Shown: positions 37,048 through 45,508 of the stretch, piece after piece
How positions within the stretch are numbered: position 1 is the stretch's first letter
How the letters are laid out: each line of letters opens with the position of its first letter
NCBI GenBank assembly: GCA_963718635.1
Contig: OY970367.1
Location: 5,146,001 to 5,210,000 of the forward strand
Length of the DNA: 64,000 bases
Reading direction: 5' to 3'
Source: JAIOQJ01 sp963718635
GTDB taxonomy: Bacteria; Planctomycetota; Planctomycetia; Gemmatales; Gemmataceae
The notes under the pieces: model-generated
Told to the model about the DNA's origin: nothing
The model's database searches: none
What the model saw: only the letters and a program-made list of their open reading frames with translations
Translations under genes and position numbers: made by a program

Positions 37048-37103
37048 AATACCGTTCGGTATTTATTTTAGATTGTGTGTACGTAGATGTTCGTCTACGT
37101 ACA
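37048..37103. promoter_or_regulatory. inverted repeats upstream of the recombinase
   Basis: Two palindromes stand in the AT-rich leader: AATACC-N4-GGTATT at 37048-37063, and TGTACGTAGA with its perfect complement around a 6-bp spacer at 37078-37103. Position and symmetry suit a recombinase crossover site or an operator for the HTH protein. This is inference. Confidence 0.5.
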
Positions 37104-37219
37104 GTTTTCGTTCGCGATTTTCGCTTACAACGGTCTTAATCGCCAGCAACAGTAAGCGATCGTTGGTTTATGACTAATGTACAAAAGATTTGAACGGATT
37201 TGGACGAGTGTGTGTTTTA

Positions 37220-37654
37220 TTAGCCATAGCGTCGGCCCACTGGCTTCCTTCGCGTGGTTAAGATTTCTGGCATTGCATCACAAAAAGTAGGAGCGACGGC
37301 ATGAGCGAGGTTCAGCGCATCAAGAGTGTCAGGCGAGCGCCCCATGTTTTTCGGTAGCCTCATTTCGTCCTTCGGCATCACAACGCGACGCCCGCGACTA
37401 TCGAAGCTCCAAGTGATAGACATTGCCTGTCGATGCATTTCGTCTAACACTTCTTCGGGCAACCGAGATAGGTCGAGTTCATCCGTCCACGCCTTCTCCG
37501 CAACCGTAAAGAACAGCTCCGACCGACGATTTGGGTACGCTTCCTTGTCGAGAGCATTCGTGCCGGCGCCGATACGAACCACTTTGTAACCTTCGTTGGC
37601 GAGAAAGCTGGCCAAGGTGCCGCCTAATCCGTCACAATCAATCTTGATCGCCAT
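37220..37654 (-). pseudogene. phage terminase large subunit, C-terminal fragment
   Basis: 144 codons resembling the nuclease end of terminase large subunits (IKIDCDGLGGTLASFL, then a MPKNMGRSPDTLDALNLAH-like tail with the acidic-site context). It is out of frame with the upstream ATPase part, and the segment normally between them appears missing. It is part of a three-piece broken gene spanning 38325 to 37220. Confidence 0.7.
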
Positions 37655-38052
37655 TCAGGAGACTTGCCTTCAACACGACGTGCGTTCTGCTCGGCAAACG
37701 CACGGCTGGACGAATCCGACGGATTGTAAAGACAAAGCCAACCGTGACCGCCGCCGTGGGCGAACATCGTTTCGACCGCTTGCCAGAATTGGGGCATGAT
37801 TCCGACACTTTCGTCAAATATGTAGAGCTGGTTCGGGCCATGCTTGCCCTTAAAGCCCTCCTCCGAGCGCGCCGTGGTTCCGATGGCGAAATCATTTGAC
37901 CCCCGAGAAATCTTGCAGGCACGAGGCATGAATGGAAGGTCGAGGTCGCAGCGTTCAGCGAGAGTCCGGATCTCCGACCACAACACCAGTTTGACCTGCT
38001 CTTTCGTTGGGGCGGTCGTGAGGATTTTGCAGGGCGACCGCGTGCAGAACCA
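37624..38052 (-). pseudogene. phage terminase large subunit, ATPase middle fragment
   Basis: Reads in the same frame as the N-terminal piece but after an in-frame TAG (38055-38053). It contains KILTTAPTKEQV, LLWSEIR-like and the Walker B region LYIFDESVG, typical of terminase motors. It ends at 37624 after NPSDSSSRAF, where the frame of the C-terminal piece takes over. Confidence 0.75.
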
Positions 38053-38325
38053 CTAGAGGACGCAGCAAGCCGCCATATGCGACTTGCCGAGGCTGTTCCC
38101 CGACGGACAGAGCGTGCGATATGGTGGAATCAACAGGCTTCGAATCGCTTCCTGCTGTTTGGCAATGAGTTCGACGTGCAAGACTTCCTCGCAGAATTCG
38201 ACCGGCCGGTCGATGTACTGCGCGAATTGCTCGACCTGATTGATCCCTAAAGCGTCAGACGGGATCGCGACCAGCTTTTGCTTTGCTTTGCTGAGGGCCC
38301 GCCGCGCTTGCTGCACTACGTTCAT
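38053..38325 (-). pseudogene. phage terminase large subunit, N-terminal fragment
   Basis: About 90 codons with a Walker A-like loop, PSGNSLGKSHMAA. It is cut by TAG where a Trp codon would fit: the sequence after the stop continues in frame as terminase. It overlaps the end of the small-subunit gene by about 70 bp. The large subunit would power DNA packaging; this copy cannot be functional without readthrough. Confidence 0.75.
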
Positions 38326-38692
38326 CGATCTCCTTGCGCATCTCGCGGACTTCTTTGAGCAATTGTTTGATGCCTTCGCGGTCCGCGCCCGAGCGCTCGG
38401 GGAACTTACGAGTTAGCCACCATTCAGCATGTTTGGCATCGGTGCTTGCTGCGGCAATGATGACCGCGACCATCTTCTTTTCTGCGCATGTTTCGGCTTC
38501 CAGGACCGCACGCCAAAAATCGTAGAAAAGTCCCTCGGGTTCGGTCTTCCCTCTCTTGAGCCATCCCTGAAAGGTGCGTAAGGGGATGCCAGCGGCCTGC
38601 GCGGCGACCTCGCGGTAGTTACCGCCTTCGATCGTCGCGCAGATCGCATCCTGGACTTCTTGTGTCAGCGTCAGAGGTCGTCCACGCGGCAT
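38255..38692 (-). CDS. phage terminase small subunit-like protein
   Basis: A 145-residue protein with an N-terminal helix-turn-helix (QDAICATIEGGNYREVAAQAAGI, then RTFQGWLKRG) typical of terminase small subunits that recognise packaging sites. It is directly upstream of, and overlaps, the terminase large subunit remnant. The frame is intact. With the recombinase it marks this as a prophage remnant. Confidence 0.75.
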   Translation of the reverse strand: MPRGRPLTLTQEVQDAICATIEGGNYREVAAQAAGIPLRTFQGWLKRGKTEPEGLFYDFWRAVLEAETCAEKKMVAVIIAAASTDAKHAEWWLTRKFPERSGADREGIKQLLKEVREMRKEIDERSAASAAGPQQSKAKAGRDPV

Positions 38693-38774
38693 GAAATGAT
38701 GTTACCGTCAGCATGCGGGCAATTTCAAACTTGCTCAAAGCGTCAAAAATGTGCCGATCTGAGCGATGCCTAGG

Positions 38775-39112
38775 CAGTTTGCCCGAACTGGGGGGACGAA
38801 AATCGACTGCGAGACTCTTGCCGCCCCATGCGCATTTGATGAGCAATACCGGTTGATCGTATGCCTCGCCCACTACCCAATTGAAGCCAAGTTCGGGCCC
38901 GATCAATTCCTTGCGGGCTCCAAAGCCAACCGTGAGCGTATCCTGCCGATCGAGTCAGGAATTGAATACATCGTCACGCACCCGCCATTTACCCTCCTTG
39001 TCCACCAAATAAACAAACTTCGCCGTGGTGGAAGATCCTTGACCAAGAACTCAAGGCTTCCTTTACCGCCATTGCGTTTACAATCGGCAGCGATAAAGCC
39101 TTGACCTTTCAT
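38775..39112 (-). pseudogene. sialate O-acetylesterase (SASA/DUF303-like) fragment
   Basis: The leftward frame reads MKGQGFIAADCKRNGGKGSLE, then after an in-frame TGA near 38958 continues IGPELGFNWVVGEAYDQPV and LIKCAWGGKSLAVDFRPPSSG. This is the conserved core of planctomycete SASA-domain carbohydrate esterases. The catalytic N-terminal GDS-like region and the C-terminus are missing. One short stretch, from about 39010 to 38965, shifts frame. A gene fragment left at the border of the prophage-like remnant. Confidence 0.65.
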
Positions 39113-39201
39113 GTTCGATTAGCCGGCCAGGATGAAAACCACGACCGGTTTCGGCTTGTCGGCTGCAATGTCGATTCTGCGGCTGGATCCCAAAGGAACC
39201 G

Positions 39202-40527
39202 CTAAGGGCGGCCATTGCTTACACCATAAGGTACGACCGCAATTCGGTGTAGAGCTTTTGGCAGCGGTCTGCGCCACTCGGGAACCTGGAAGCTGAGAGG
39301 ATCGGCGAAGGGACGGAACATCAAGGTGAGATTGAGCCGGTCGCCGCGCCGACCCGCCTTTTCCATGCGCATTTCGATCTCGACAAGGTGTTGGTCGTTC
39401 GCGTTCGCGAGCTTAACCGGAGCACTGCCGCCCGGGGTCTGCTGGCCGAGCCGAATTCGCAGCAGGCCAGGTTCGCTGGCAACGACCGTTGCCCCCATGT
39501 CTTCGAGAAAGCCGCGCAACTTGACCACCGCAAGCGGTTCGGGCATGTAGGCGGCCATCTGGTGAACGATGGCGTTCTGCTCGGCAGCCGGCGCATGGGT
39601 GGACTGCTTCGGCGGCGCCGACGCGCGGGCCAGGGCGGGGACCAAGGCTTCCGCGGGCCGGACTGCGGCCCAGATGTCGGTGCCGATGGCCTTGCCGAAT
39701 CGCCGGGCGAGTTCCTTGGCCGAGCGCGGCCGTTCCACGGGATATTTTGAAAGGCAATGCTGGACAACGGACTCGACGGTGCGCGACAGGCCCCGGGCGC
39801 CGACCGCGGCGAAGCTCAACGGCGGTTCGTGCACGTGGGCGTGCACGATGCCATACATGTCCCTTGGGATGAACGGCAGCTGGCCCGTGAGCATTTCGAA
39901 GAGAATGATGCCGACGCTGTAAATGTCGGCACGGGCGTCAATGGTGTCGCCGCGCAGCGCCTCGGGACTGATGTAAATTGGCGTGCCCGCCGCCTGCGTG
40001 TGTGCGCCACCCGCCAGCCGCTCGGCCGTGAAGTGCGGCTTGTGCGTGAATTGCGCTATCCCGAAATCCATCACGCGCAGCGATTTGCCGGAAGAGCCGA
40101 CGACCATGAGATTGGAAGGCTTCAAGTCGCGATGGACGATGTTTACGCTGTGAGCGGCATAAAGGGCGCGGCAGAGATGCCCAAGCAAAAGCCCGACCTG
40201 CGCGAGCGGCAGGCGCTTCTGCTTTTCCAGAAGCGCTTCCAGGGTGACTCCGGGCACGTATTCCATCACCAAACAAGGGCCGCGAGGGTCGAGACAGGAG
40301 GAATCGAGGATCTGCACGATATATGGATGCCGCAGTTGCGTCATACACTGGATTTCAGCTTCGAACATCTTCCGCGTCTGCGGATCGGCGGCAATCTCCG
40401 GGTGCATCATCTTGACGACGACGCGGCGGTCCGGCATGCCCACCGGATGAGCCAGGAAGACTTCTCCCATGCTTCCCTGGCCAATAACGCCCAGCGAGAC
40501 ATACCGGCCCATCAAGAGATCAGCCAT
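39202..40527 (-). CDS. Ser/Thr protein kinase
   Basis: About 441 residues. Kinase domain at 7-270: GVIGQGSMGEVF, VVVKMMH lysine, the full catalytic loop VHRDLKPSN, VMDFGIAQ, and GTPIYISPEAL. The C-terminal region (about 300-440; QMAAYMPEPLAVVKLRGFLEDMGA) is a conserved tail seen on planctomycete kinases, possibly a ligand or regulatory domain. There is no transmembrane helix, so it is cytosolic. ATG 40527 is taken as start because it abuts the domain and has CGGAG upstream; ATG 40554 is also possible. Flanked by unrelated genes; target unknown. Confidence 0.88.
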   Translation of the reverse strand: MADLLMGRYVSLGVIGQGSMGEVFLAHPVGMPDRRVVVKMMHPEIAADPQTRKMFEAEIQCMTQLRHPYIVQILDSSCLDPRGPCLVMEYVPGVTLEALLEKQKRLPLAQVGLLLGHLCRALYAAHSVNIVHRDLKPSNLMVVGSSGKSLRVMDFGIAQFTHKPHFTAERLAGGAHTQAAGTPIYISPEALRGDTIDARADIYSVGIILFEMLTGQLPFIPRDMYGIVHAHVHEPPLSFAAVGARGLSRTVESVVQHCLSKYPVERPRSAKELARRFGKAIGTDIWAAVRPAEALVPALARASAPPKQSTHAPAAEQNAIVHQMAAYMPEPLAVVKLRGFLEDMGATVVASEPGLLRIRLGQQTPGGSAPVKLANANDQHLVEIEMRMEKAGRRGDRLNLTLMFRPFADPLSFQVPEWRRPLPKALHRIAVVPYGVSNGRP

Positions 40528-40676
40528 GCTCTTGCACTCCGGGACAACGTTCATTCTCAATCAAAATTCATAGCACGCTCTGCATAATCCGGCAAATCGC
40601 GGCCAGCGAAAATGTTTGCAGCGCATCAAAGGTTTCGCGGTCCGGCCGCCGTTTCACTGGGGAAGTCGCCGTTGCT

Positions 40677-41032
40677 TCAGCCAGCCATCCGTTGGCCGAA
40701 GACCTTCCAGATCAGCAAGCTGCGCCGCGACTGGAACTTGCGGATGTAGCGCGACGCCTGCATCGGGTATGACCAGTGGCCGGTAGGCGAGAGGTAGCCG
40801 AATCGCTGGGAATGATTTTGACCAATCTGGCCCTGGTTCAGGGCAAGGCGATAATACGATCCGAATTCTGCGCCGCGTCCTCGCACGTGGCGTCGTTCAG
40901 GAACAAATACTCCTCGTGCCCGACGACGTAGAAGCCGTTACAGAGCGTCCAGGTTCTTTGGGTCAGCATCTCGGCCAACTCCTCGGCACTGGCGACGGGG
41001 CCGACCATCCAGCGGCGCTGAGCATGCATCAT
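40677..41032 (-). pseudogene. small planctomycete-type protein, frameshifted
   Basis: Frame 1 (41032-40838) reads LTQRTWTLCNGFYVVGHEEYLFLNDATCEDAAQ, a pattern I associate with a short planctomycete family. Near 40862 the coherent sequence moves to the next frame (EFGSYYRLALNQGQIGQNHS to the stop at 40677). Joined, it gives a protein of about 115 residues. Its start overlaps the upstream zinc-ribbon gene (ATGA). Function unknown. Confidence 0.55.
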
Positions 41033-41235
41033 GCGTCGTCCTCCTTGCCGAGGAAGCGATCGGTCATCAACGGGAGAAAGTACGTCATGCAGCCGTCACC
41101 GAAAGCATCGGTTTCCGTTTCGTATGAGTCCGCGCACTCCGTACAGGTTACGTGCAGTGACACATCGTCGAAGTCCAGGATTTCAAGCTGGCCACCGCAG
41201 GTTCGGCAGCGGCCATCTTCCAAGGAAACGATCAT
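41029..41235 (-). CDS. small zinc-ribbon protein
   Basis: 68 residues with paired CxxC motifs (CRTCGGQL and CTECADSY) that would bind one zinc. It overlaps the next gene by four bases and follows the 108-residue gene by 18 bp, forming a three-gene leftward operon. Function unknown. Confidence 0.7.
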   Translation of the reverse strand: MIVSLEDGRCRTCGGQLEILDFDDVSLHVTCTECADSYETETDAFGDGCMTYFLPLMTDRFLGKEDDA

Positions 41236-41253
41236 CGAGTTTCTCCTTTTCAG

Positions 41254-41580
41254 TCAGTCGGGGATCGGGATGCCGGCCAAAGCGCAGAACTCCTGCGTCT
41301 CTTCCCAGGTCAGTTGTCGGGCGTAGCAGAGGCCTTTCTGTTTCCAGAACAGGCGCAGCGGCTCGGCGCCCTCGGCGAAGGCGTAGCCGCCCGTGAACAT
41401 CTCTTTGGGCGGCAAGCATTCGAGGAACCAGTCGAAGGTTTCCTCATCGACCACGCTGACCCGGCCGAGCGGCCGGATGCGGGCGATCATGTTCTGCCAC
41501 GATTCGCTCACGGGCCGCGCGACGGCAAACGTCACGCTGCAGTAGGCACGCAGAAACTCGCGAAGGCTTTGGAAAGCCAT
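41254..41580 (-). CDS. conserved hypothetical protein
   Basis: 108 residues starting MAFQSLREFLRAYC; ATG 41580 has GGAGAG seven bases upstream, while the longer open frame upstream is biased to Arg/Ser and unlikely. Motifs DWFLECLPPKE and LRLFWKQKGLCYARQLTWEE look conserved, but I do not know the family's function. First gene of the small leftward operon with the zinc-ribbon and the frameshifted gene. Confidence 0.7.
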   Translation of the reverse strand: MAFQSLREFLRAYCSVTFAVARPVSESWQNMIARIRPLGRVSVVDEETFDWFLECLPPKEMFTGGYAFAEGAEPLRLFWKQKGLCYARQLTWEETQEFCALAGIPIPD

Positions 41581-41898
41581 GGGGATTCTCTCCTTTCTGT
41601 GGTGATGGGAACGAGCGATCGAGACGAACGGTCGACCGATTCCGTTGACCGCCGGCCATCGTGACAGACAGGAAGGCCCGCGCGCAAATGGCAAGGAGAA
41701 GAATTGTCTGGCGGAGAGAGAGCCGGAAGGAATCGCCTCAATGAAGGCGTCGATTTGCGTTGAAATGAGTGCGAGGCCTGGGGACCGGAGGGTGGGCCGG
41801 AAGCCGGACCAGAGCCGGCCCAGGGAACGGCCCAATCCGCCGGCGATCGGAGATCGACCAGGCGGCGCTTCCACTAGCCGTGTTCGCCACTTATGAGG

Positions 41899-42067
41899 GT
41901 CACCACCTCGCGAGGCGAAGCGCCCGCGAGCCCCCCTCCTCAACACGCTCAGGCCGATCACCGGCCATGCCCGGGCGGTCCACACCGCACCAGGACGCTA
42001 CTCGGAGGGGGGCTCGCGGGCAAAGCTCACCCAGCACCGTCACCGGGCATGGCCGCGAGGTGGTGAC
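41899..42067. repeat. cluster of interleaved inverted repeats
   Basis: Three perfect pairs: GTCACCACCTCGCG (41899-41912) with 42054-42067; CCCGCGAGCCCCCCTCC (41923-41939) with 42004-42020; GGCCATGCCCGG (41963-41974) with 42043-42054. Arms two and three interleave, so a transcript could form a pseudoknot-like fold within an outer stem. Lies in an 800-bp stretch (41581-42385) that otherwise holds no supported gene. Confidence 0.75.
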
Positions 42068-42219
42068 CACACTCTTCCGCGTCGCAGATCAGCCGCGGAG
42101 CGGGTCACCGCCGACGCCGATTGGCGTCGGTATGCGTGTTGAGGAGGGCGCGCCAAAAGGGGCCTGCTCGGCAACCCGGTTTTCACAGCGCGACGCCATT
42201 GCACAAACGGATGATTGCT

Positions 42220-42250
42220 GTTCGCTACGTCGGTCGATGAAACCGACGCA
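42220..42250. repeat. dispersed GTTCGCT-hairpin repeat, copy 1
   Basis: GTTCGCT followed by a 7-bp hairpin with a loop containing GATGAA. A closely related sequence occurs at 49172 and 62443. It is not within a supported gene. Confidence 0.55.
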
Positions 42251-42385
42251 GGCTGGTGAACGTCGAAGCTCAGCAGCGACGGCATGCTGGCGATCATAAT
42301 GGGCTACCAAAAAAAAGAGCCGCTATCTGCTGCGCAGTGTTTGGTTCGGCGTGGCCTTGCCCGATTCGAGATGCCACCTCGCTGC

Positions 42386-43232
42386 CTAGGTGCCATCTGG
42401 TGCAGCGACTCGTTCGACTGTTGTTGCTTCACGTTGTGGCGGCGCACTTGGTTCCCGCACTTCCACCCATTCTTTCAGGGACGGACATTTCAGAATTCCG
42501 TTAAGTTCAGCGATGATTCCGTTGGAAAACCACTCGCCCTGAAGATGAAATTGCGAAAACTGCCGGTGCAGGCATTTCTCATGCGATTCGGAACCCGGAA
42601 CGTACCCGAGGAAACGCAAAGTGTTCGCGTTGCCTATCTGCAAGGCTGCCAACCGTCTTTTGGGATTTTTCAGGCAGAACCCGATCTTGATGGCCAGAGT
42701 TACCGCGTCTTGGATGAAATAGACGACGCCGTCTTTTGGGCGACTAGTCGCTCCAACCGACCCTTGTCGCCTTCGTTTGTTTGCAACTTTCTGGTTGGCT
42801 TTGATTCGTAGTTTCCCTTTTGGTAGTAAGCCCATTCCCCTCGCAAACAGACTCCTGACCATTAGCGGATTTTGTACTCTGATTACGCATTCGTTTCGAT
42901 TGAGAGTCTGAGCAAATCGATTTAGAAGCGCTTCGCAGTGGATCGTTGGACGAGTCTGCCGGGGAGTCACCTCCTGACACAACTCTGACGGCATACCGTG
43001 GAACCATCGATCTGAATACTGCCTAATGCCACCCAATGTTGCAAAACTATTGCCAGGTTCCGAATTGAAAATGACCGATAGGCCCTCGCTCGGGATGCAG
43101 TTCTGAGTGACGACAATCCCTTGAAGATTGACTTTTCTCGATGGGCAACCCGGAACGGCGAGTTGCGTTATCAGCACGGAGTGCGCGAGGAAGCTCAGTC
43201 GTGCAGTAGCAATGTTCATCAAGGCGGTTAGG
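42386..43232 (-). pseudogene. IS-interrupted gene, 3' part with GIY-YIG-like domain
   Basis: The leftward frame contains a T5orf172/MUG113-type GIY-YIG-like domain near its end: DGVVYFIQD, IKIGFCLKNPKRRLAALQIG, and the FHLQGEWFSN block. Upstream (to 43232) lie about 120 residues of unassigned sequence. The frame joins exactly, in register, with 44950-45395 once the insertion sequence and one 7-bp target copy are removed. The part beyond 43232 that appears open is IS sequence. Confidence 0.7.
43226..43232. repeat. IS target-site duplication, left
   Basis: GGTTAGG immediately outside the left IS end; repeated at 44950-44956. Confidence 0.85.
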
Positions 43233-43345
43233 GTGGGCTGATGAAAACGATACGAGTTTCTAGGGTTTTGGGCTTGAATGCTTTTGCTGTTTTTGTTGCG
43301 CTTTGATGTTGGAGGATCGACAACTGCCTTGATAAGGAAATCGAC

Positions 43346-43645
43346 ATGAGCGCAACTGATCAGGACGATCCCAAAGTAGAATACTCGACTCCGCATCGTG
43401 TGCAAGCTTGGTTCTTGCGTAGGAGTCGGGATAACTGGAAACTGAAATATACGCAACTAAAGTCGGACGCGAAGCGGCTGCAGAATCGGGTAAACGACGT
43501 AACCAAGAGTCGCGAACAGTGGCGTAACGAAACCGAGCAACTGGCCGAACGCGTCCACGAATTAGAGGCCGAGAACGCCGCCCTGCAGGAGCAGTTGGCG
43601 GCTTTAAAAAAAGATGGACAGCACCCGGCAGTTGGACCTGCTTGA
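43346..43645 (+). CDS. IS accessory coiled-coil protein
   Basis: 99 residues dominated by a heptad coiled coil (VNDVTKSREQWRNETEQLAE, then ELEAENAALQEQLAALKK). It overlaps the start of the transposase by 32 bp in another frame, as accessory ORFs of insertion sequences do. It probably assists transposase dimerisation or DNA binding; alternatively a frameshift product could join both. Confidence 0.7.
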   Translation: MSATDQDDPKVEYSTPHRVQAWFLRRSRDNWKLKYTQLKSDAKRLQNRVNDVTKSREQWRNETEQLAERVHELEAENAALQEQLAALKKDGQHPAVGPA

Positions 43646-44921
43646 TGAAGAACCGCTCGGCCACCACGGTTACGGCGTCGACACGATTTCTCTGTTTCTT
43701 CGTTTGGTGATGGACGGTGTCTCGTTGCGTGGCGCATTGCGCGTAATGGCGGTGATTGCCGAGGCCTTTGGTTTGCCTATGAACATTCCACACTGGACCA
43801 CGGGCCGACTGTGGCTGATGCGTTTGGGGCACGCGGCGTTGACGATGCCCTTGGAGCAAGCGGACGATTGGGCGTGGTTGATCGATCACTCGGTGCAGAT
43901 CGGTCAGGAGAAATGTTTGGTGATCTTGGGGATCCGCTTGCGTGACTTGCCCAAGCCGGGCGAGTGTTTGCGGCATCACGATTTGCACTTGATTGCCTTG
44001 GTTGTGCGGAAATCGTGGACGCGTCAGGAAGTGGATGTCGAGTTGGAAGCAGCAATCAAGCGCACCGGTACGCCGCGTGTGATCGTCGACGACCACGGCA
44101 GCGATTTGTACGGTGGCGTGCAGTTGTTTCAGGCCCGGCATGGCGAGACGCTGGAGATGTACGATATCAAACACAAGGCGGCCTGCCTGCTGAAGCATCG
44201 CTTGGAGAAAGACCCGCAATGGCAAGAATTCCAGCGTCAAGTCGGGCAGACGCGCTGTGCCGTGCAACAGACAGAACTGGCGTTCCTGGCGCCGCCGACG
44301 CCAAAGGCCAAGGCGCGGTTCATGAATTTGGAGCCGCAGTTGGTATGGGCGGACGGCGTGCTGGACGTCTTGCAAAATCCGCCTGCTCAGGTGCTTCAGT
44401 GGGCGAGCCCCGAACGCTTGCAGGAAAAATTGGGTTGGTTGCACGAGTTCGCCGACAAGATATCCGAGTGGTCGCAATGGCAGCAGGTCGTGAATATCGC
44501 CGTAACGCATGTCGATCGCCATGGCATATCGCGGACCGCAGCCAAAGAGTTGTATCAGGAAATGCCACGCCCGCTGGCTCATACCAGCACGGCCGCCTTG
44601 GTGATAGACCTGGTGTGTTTCGTGGCATCGCTGGGCAAGCAAACCAAGCGTGGCGAACGACTCGCTGGCAGCACCGAGATCTTGGAATCGTGTTTTGGAA
44701 AGATGAAAGTGCTGGAGAAACAACAGTCGCGCGGCGGATTCACCAGCTTGATCGTTTCGTTTGGATCGATGTTGGCGGACACGACAAGCCAAGTGATTGA
44801 AGCCGCACTGCAACATAGTTGCACCAAAGAAGTTTACCAGTGGTGTAAGCAGCATCTAGGAACCACCCTGTTCGCCAAACGCAAGCTGGCCTTCGCTGTA
44901 GGCGCAACAAAAACCGGATGA
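43614..44921 (+). CDS. DDE-type transposase
   Basis: 435 residues. Candidate catalytic acids: D in WLIDHSVQIG, D in RVIVDDHGSDLYG and E in STEILESCFGKMK, spaced as in RNase H-fold transposases. It lies inside the perfect IS ends and stops 28 bp before the right end. The combination with an upstream coiled-coil ORF occurs in several planctomycete IS elements; exact family not determined. Confidence 0.75.
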   Translation: MDSTRQLDLLDEEPLGHHGYGVDTISLFLRLVMDGVSLRGALRVMAVIAEAFGLPMNIPHWTTGRLWLMRLGHAALTMPLEQADDWAWLIDHSVQIGQEKCLVILGIRLRDLPKPGECLRHHDLHLIALVVRKSWTRQEVDVELEAAIKRTGTPRVIVDDHGSDLYGGVQLFQARHGETLEMYDIKHKAACLLKHRLEKDPQWQEFQRQVGQTRCAVQQTELAFLAPPTPKAKARFMNLEPQLVWADGVLDVLQNPPAQVLQWASPERLQEKLGWLHEFADKISEWSQWQQVVNIAVTHVDRHGISRTAAKELYQEMPRPLAHTSTAALVIDLVCFVASLGKQTKRGERLAGSTEILESCFGKMKVLEKQQSRGGFTSLIVSFGSMLADTTSQVIEAALQHSCTKEVYQWCKQHLGTTLFAKRKLAFAVGATKTG

Positions 44922-44949
44922 ACAACCTCGTTGGTTTTCATCAGCCCAC

Positions 44950-44956
44950 GGTTAGG
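44950..44956. repeat. IS target-site duplication, right
   Basis: GGTTAGG immediately outside the right IS end, matching 43226-43232. Confidence 0.85.
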
Positions 44957-45395
44957 GCCAGCTCCGGCGAAGCCGATTTCAGAATGAAAGACTCCTGGAA
45001 AGTTTCGCCCGAATCGAACGTCAGGATGATCTTGCCCTGGTGTAACGACGCGTCCCTATTTGCCGGGCGACTTTTGGCAGAAGCTTGCTTCTTGTCCAAG
45101 TCCAGATACGCTTTGGGAGATTTGATCAACTCGGTGACGAAAGACAGGATACGATCGTCAAACCACTCCCCTTGAACGCAGAGCGGTCTCGTAAAGGGTT
45201 CGTCAGGTTTGGCGCACAATGCTGGCATACAAGAGCGTGAACCTTCTTTTCGATTCGTTTCGTTCCCGCAATTGATCCGAGCAGAACCAGCTTATTCGAT
45301 GTTGAAATTTGCAGAGTGCACAACCGCTTGAGCGGATTCCAGGCATGGCCAATCTTGACGGTGCGGCTTGTCCGGTCGTGGATGAAGTAGATCAC
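44950..45395 (-). pseudogene. IS-interrupted gene, 5' part with GIY-YIG-like domain
   Basis: Starts at GTG 45395: MIYFIHDRTSRTVKIGHAW, then NPLKRLCTLQ, a T5orf172/MUG113-type domain. Near 45215 the frame shifts (HALVCQHCA, then KPDEPFTRPLCVQGEWFDD in the next frame). It continues to ASPELALT, where the IS is inserted. Without IS and frameshift it joins the 3' part to give a protein with a similar domain at each end. Confidence 0.7.
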
Positions 45396-45508
45396 GTCTA
45401 GCTCTTGTGGACCTTGACCGACGTTGAAAACGTCTATATCTCGTGCTCTGTCTCGAACGCCTTACCACATCACTAGCGACGGTGTTGGCTGTGAGCATGC
45501 GGTCAGCT

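Larger units (their letters stand above)
43233..44949 (+). mobile_element. insertion sequence, 1717 bp
   Basis: Perfect 16-bp ends, GTGGGCTGATGAAAAC at 43233-43248 and its reverse complement at 44934-44949, flanked by a 7-bp direct repeat GGTTAGG. It carries two rightward overlapping frames: a coiled-coil protein and a DDE-type transposase. Both are intact and the ends are perfect, so the insertion looks recent. I cannot name the IS family with confidence. Confidence 0.85.

Noticed and set aside
43260..44855. 531-codon leftward frame inside the insertion sequence
   Set aside because: It is antisense to the transposase, and His/Arg/Gln-rich composition without motifs indicates a shadow.
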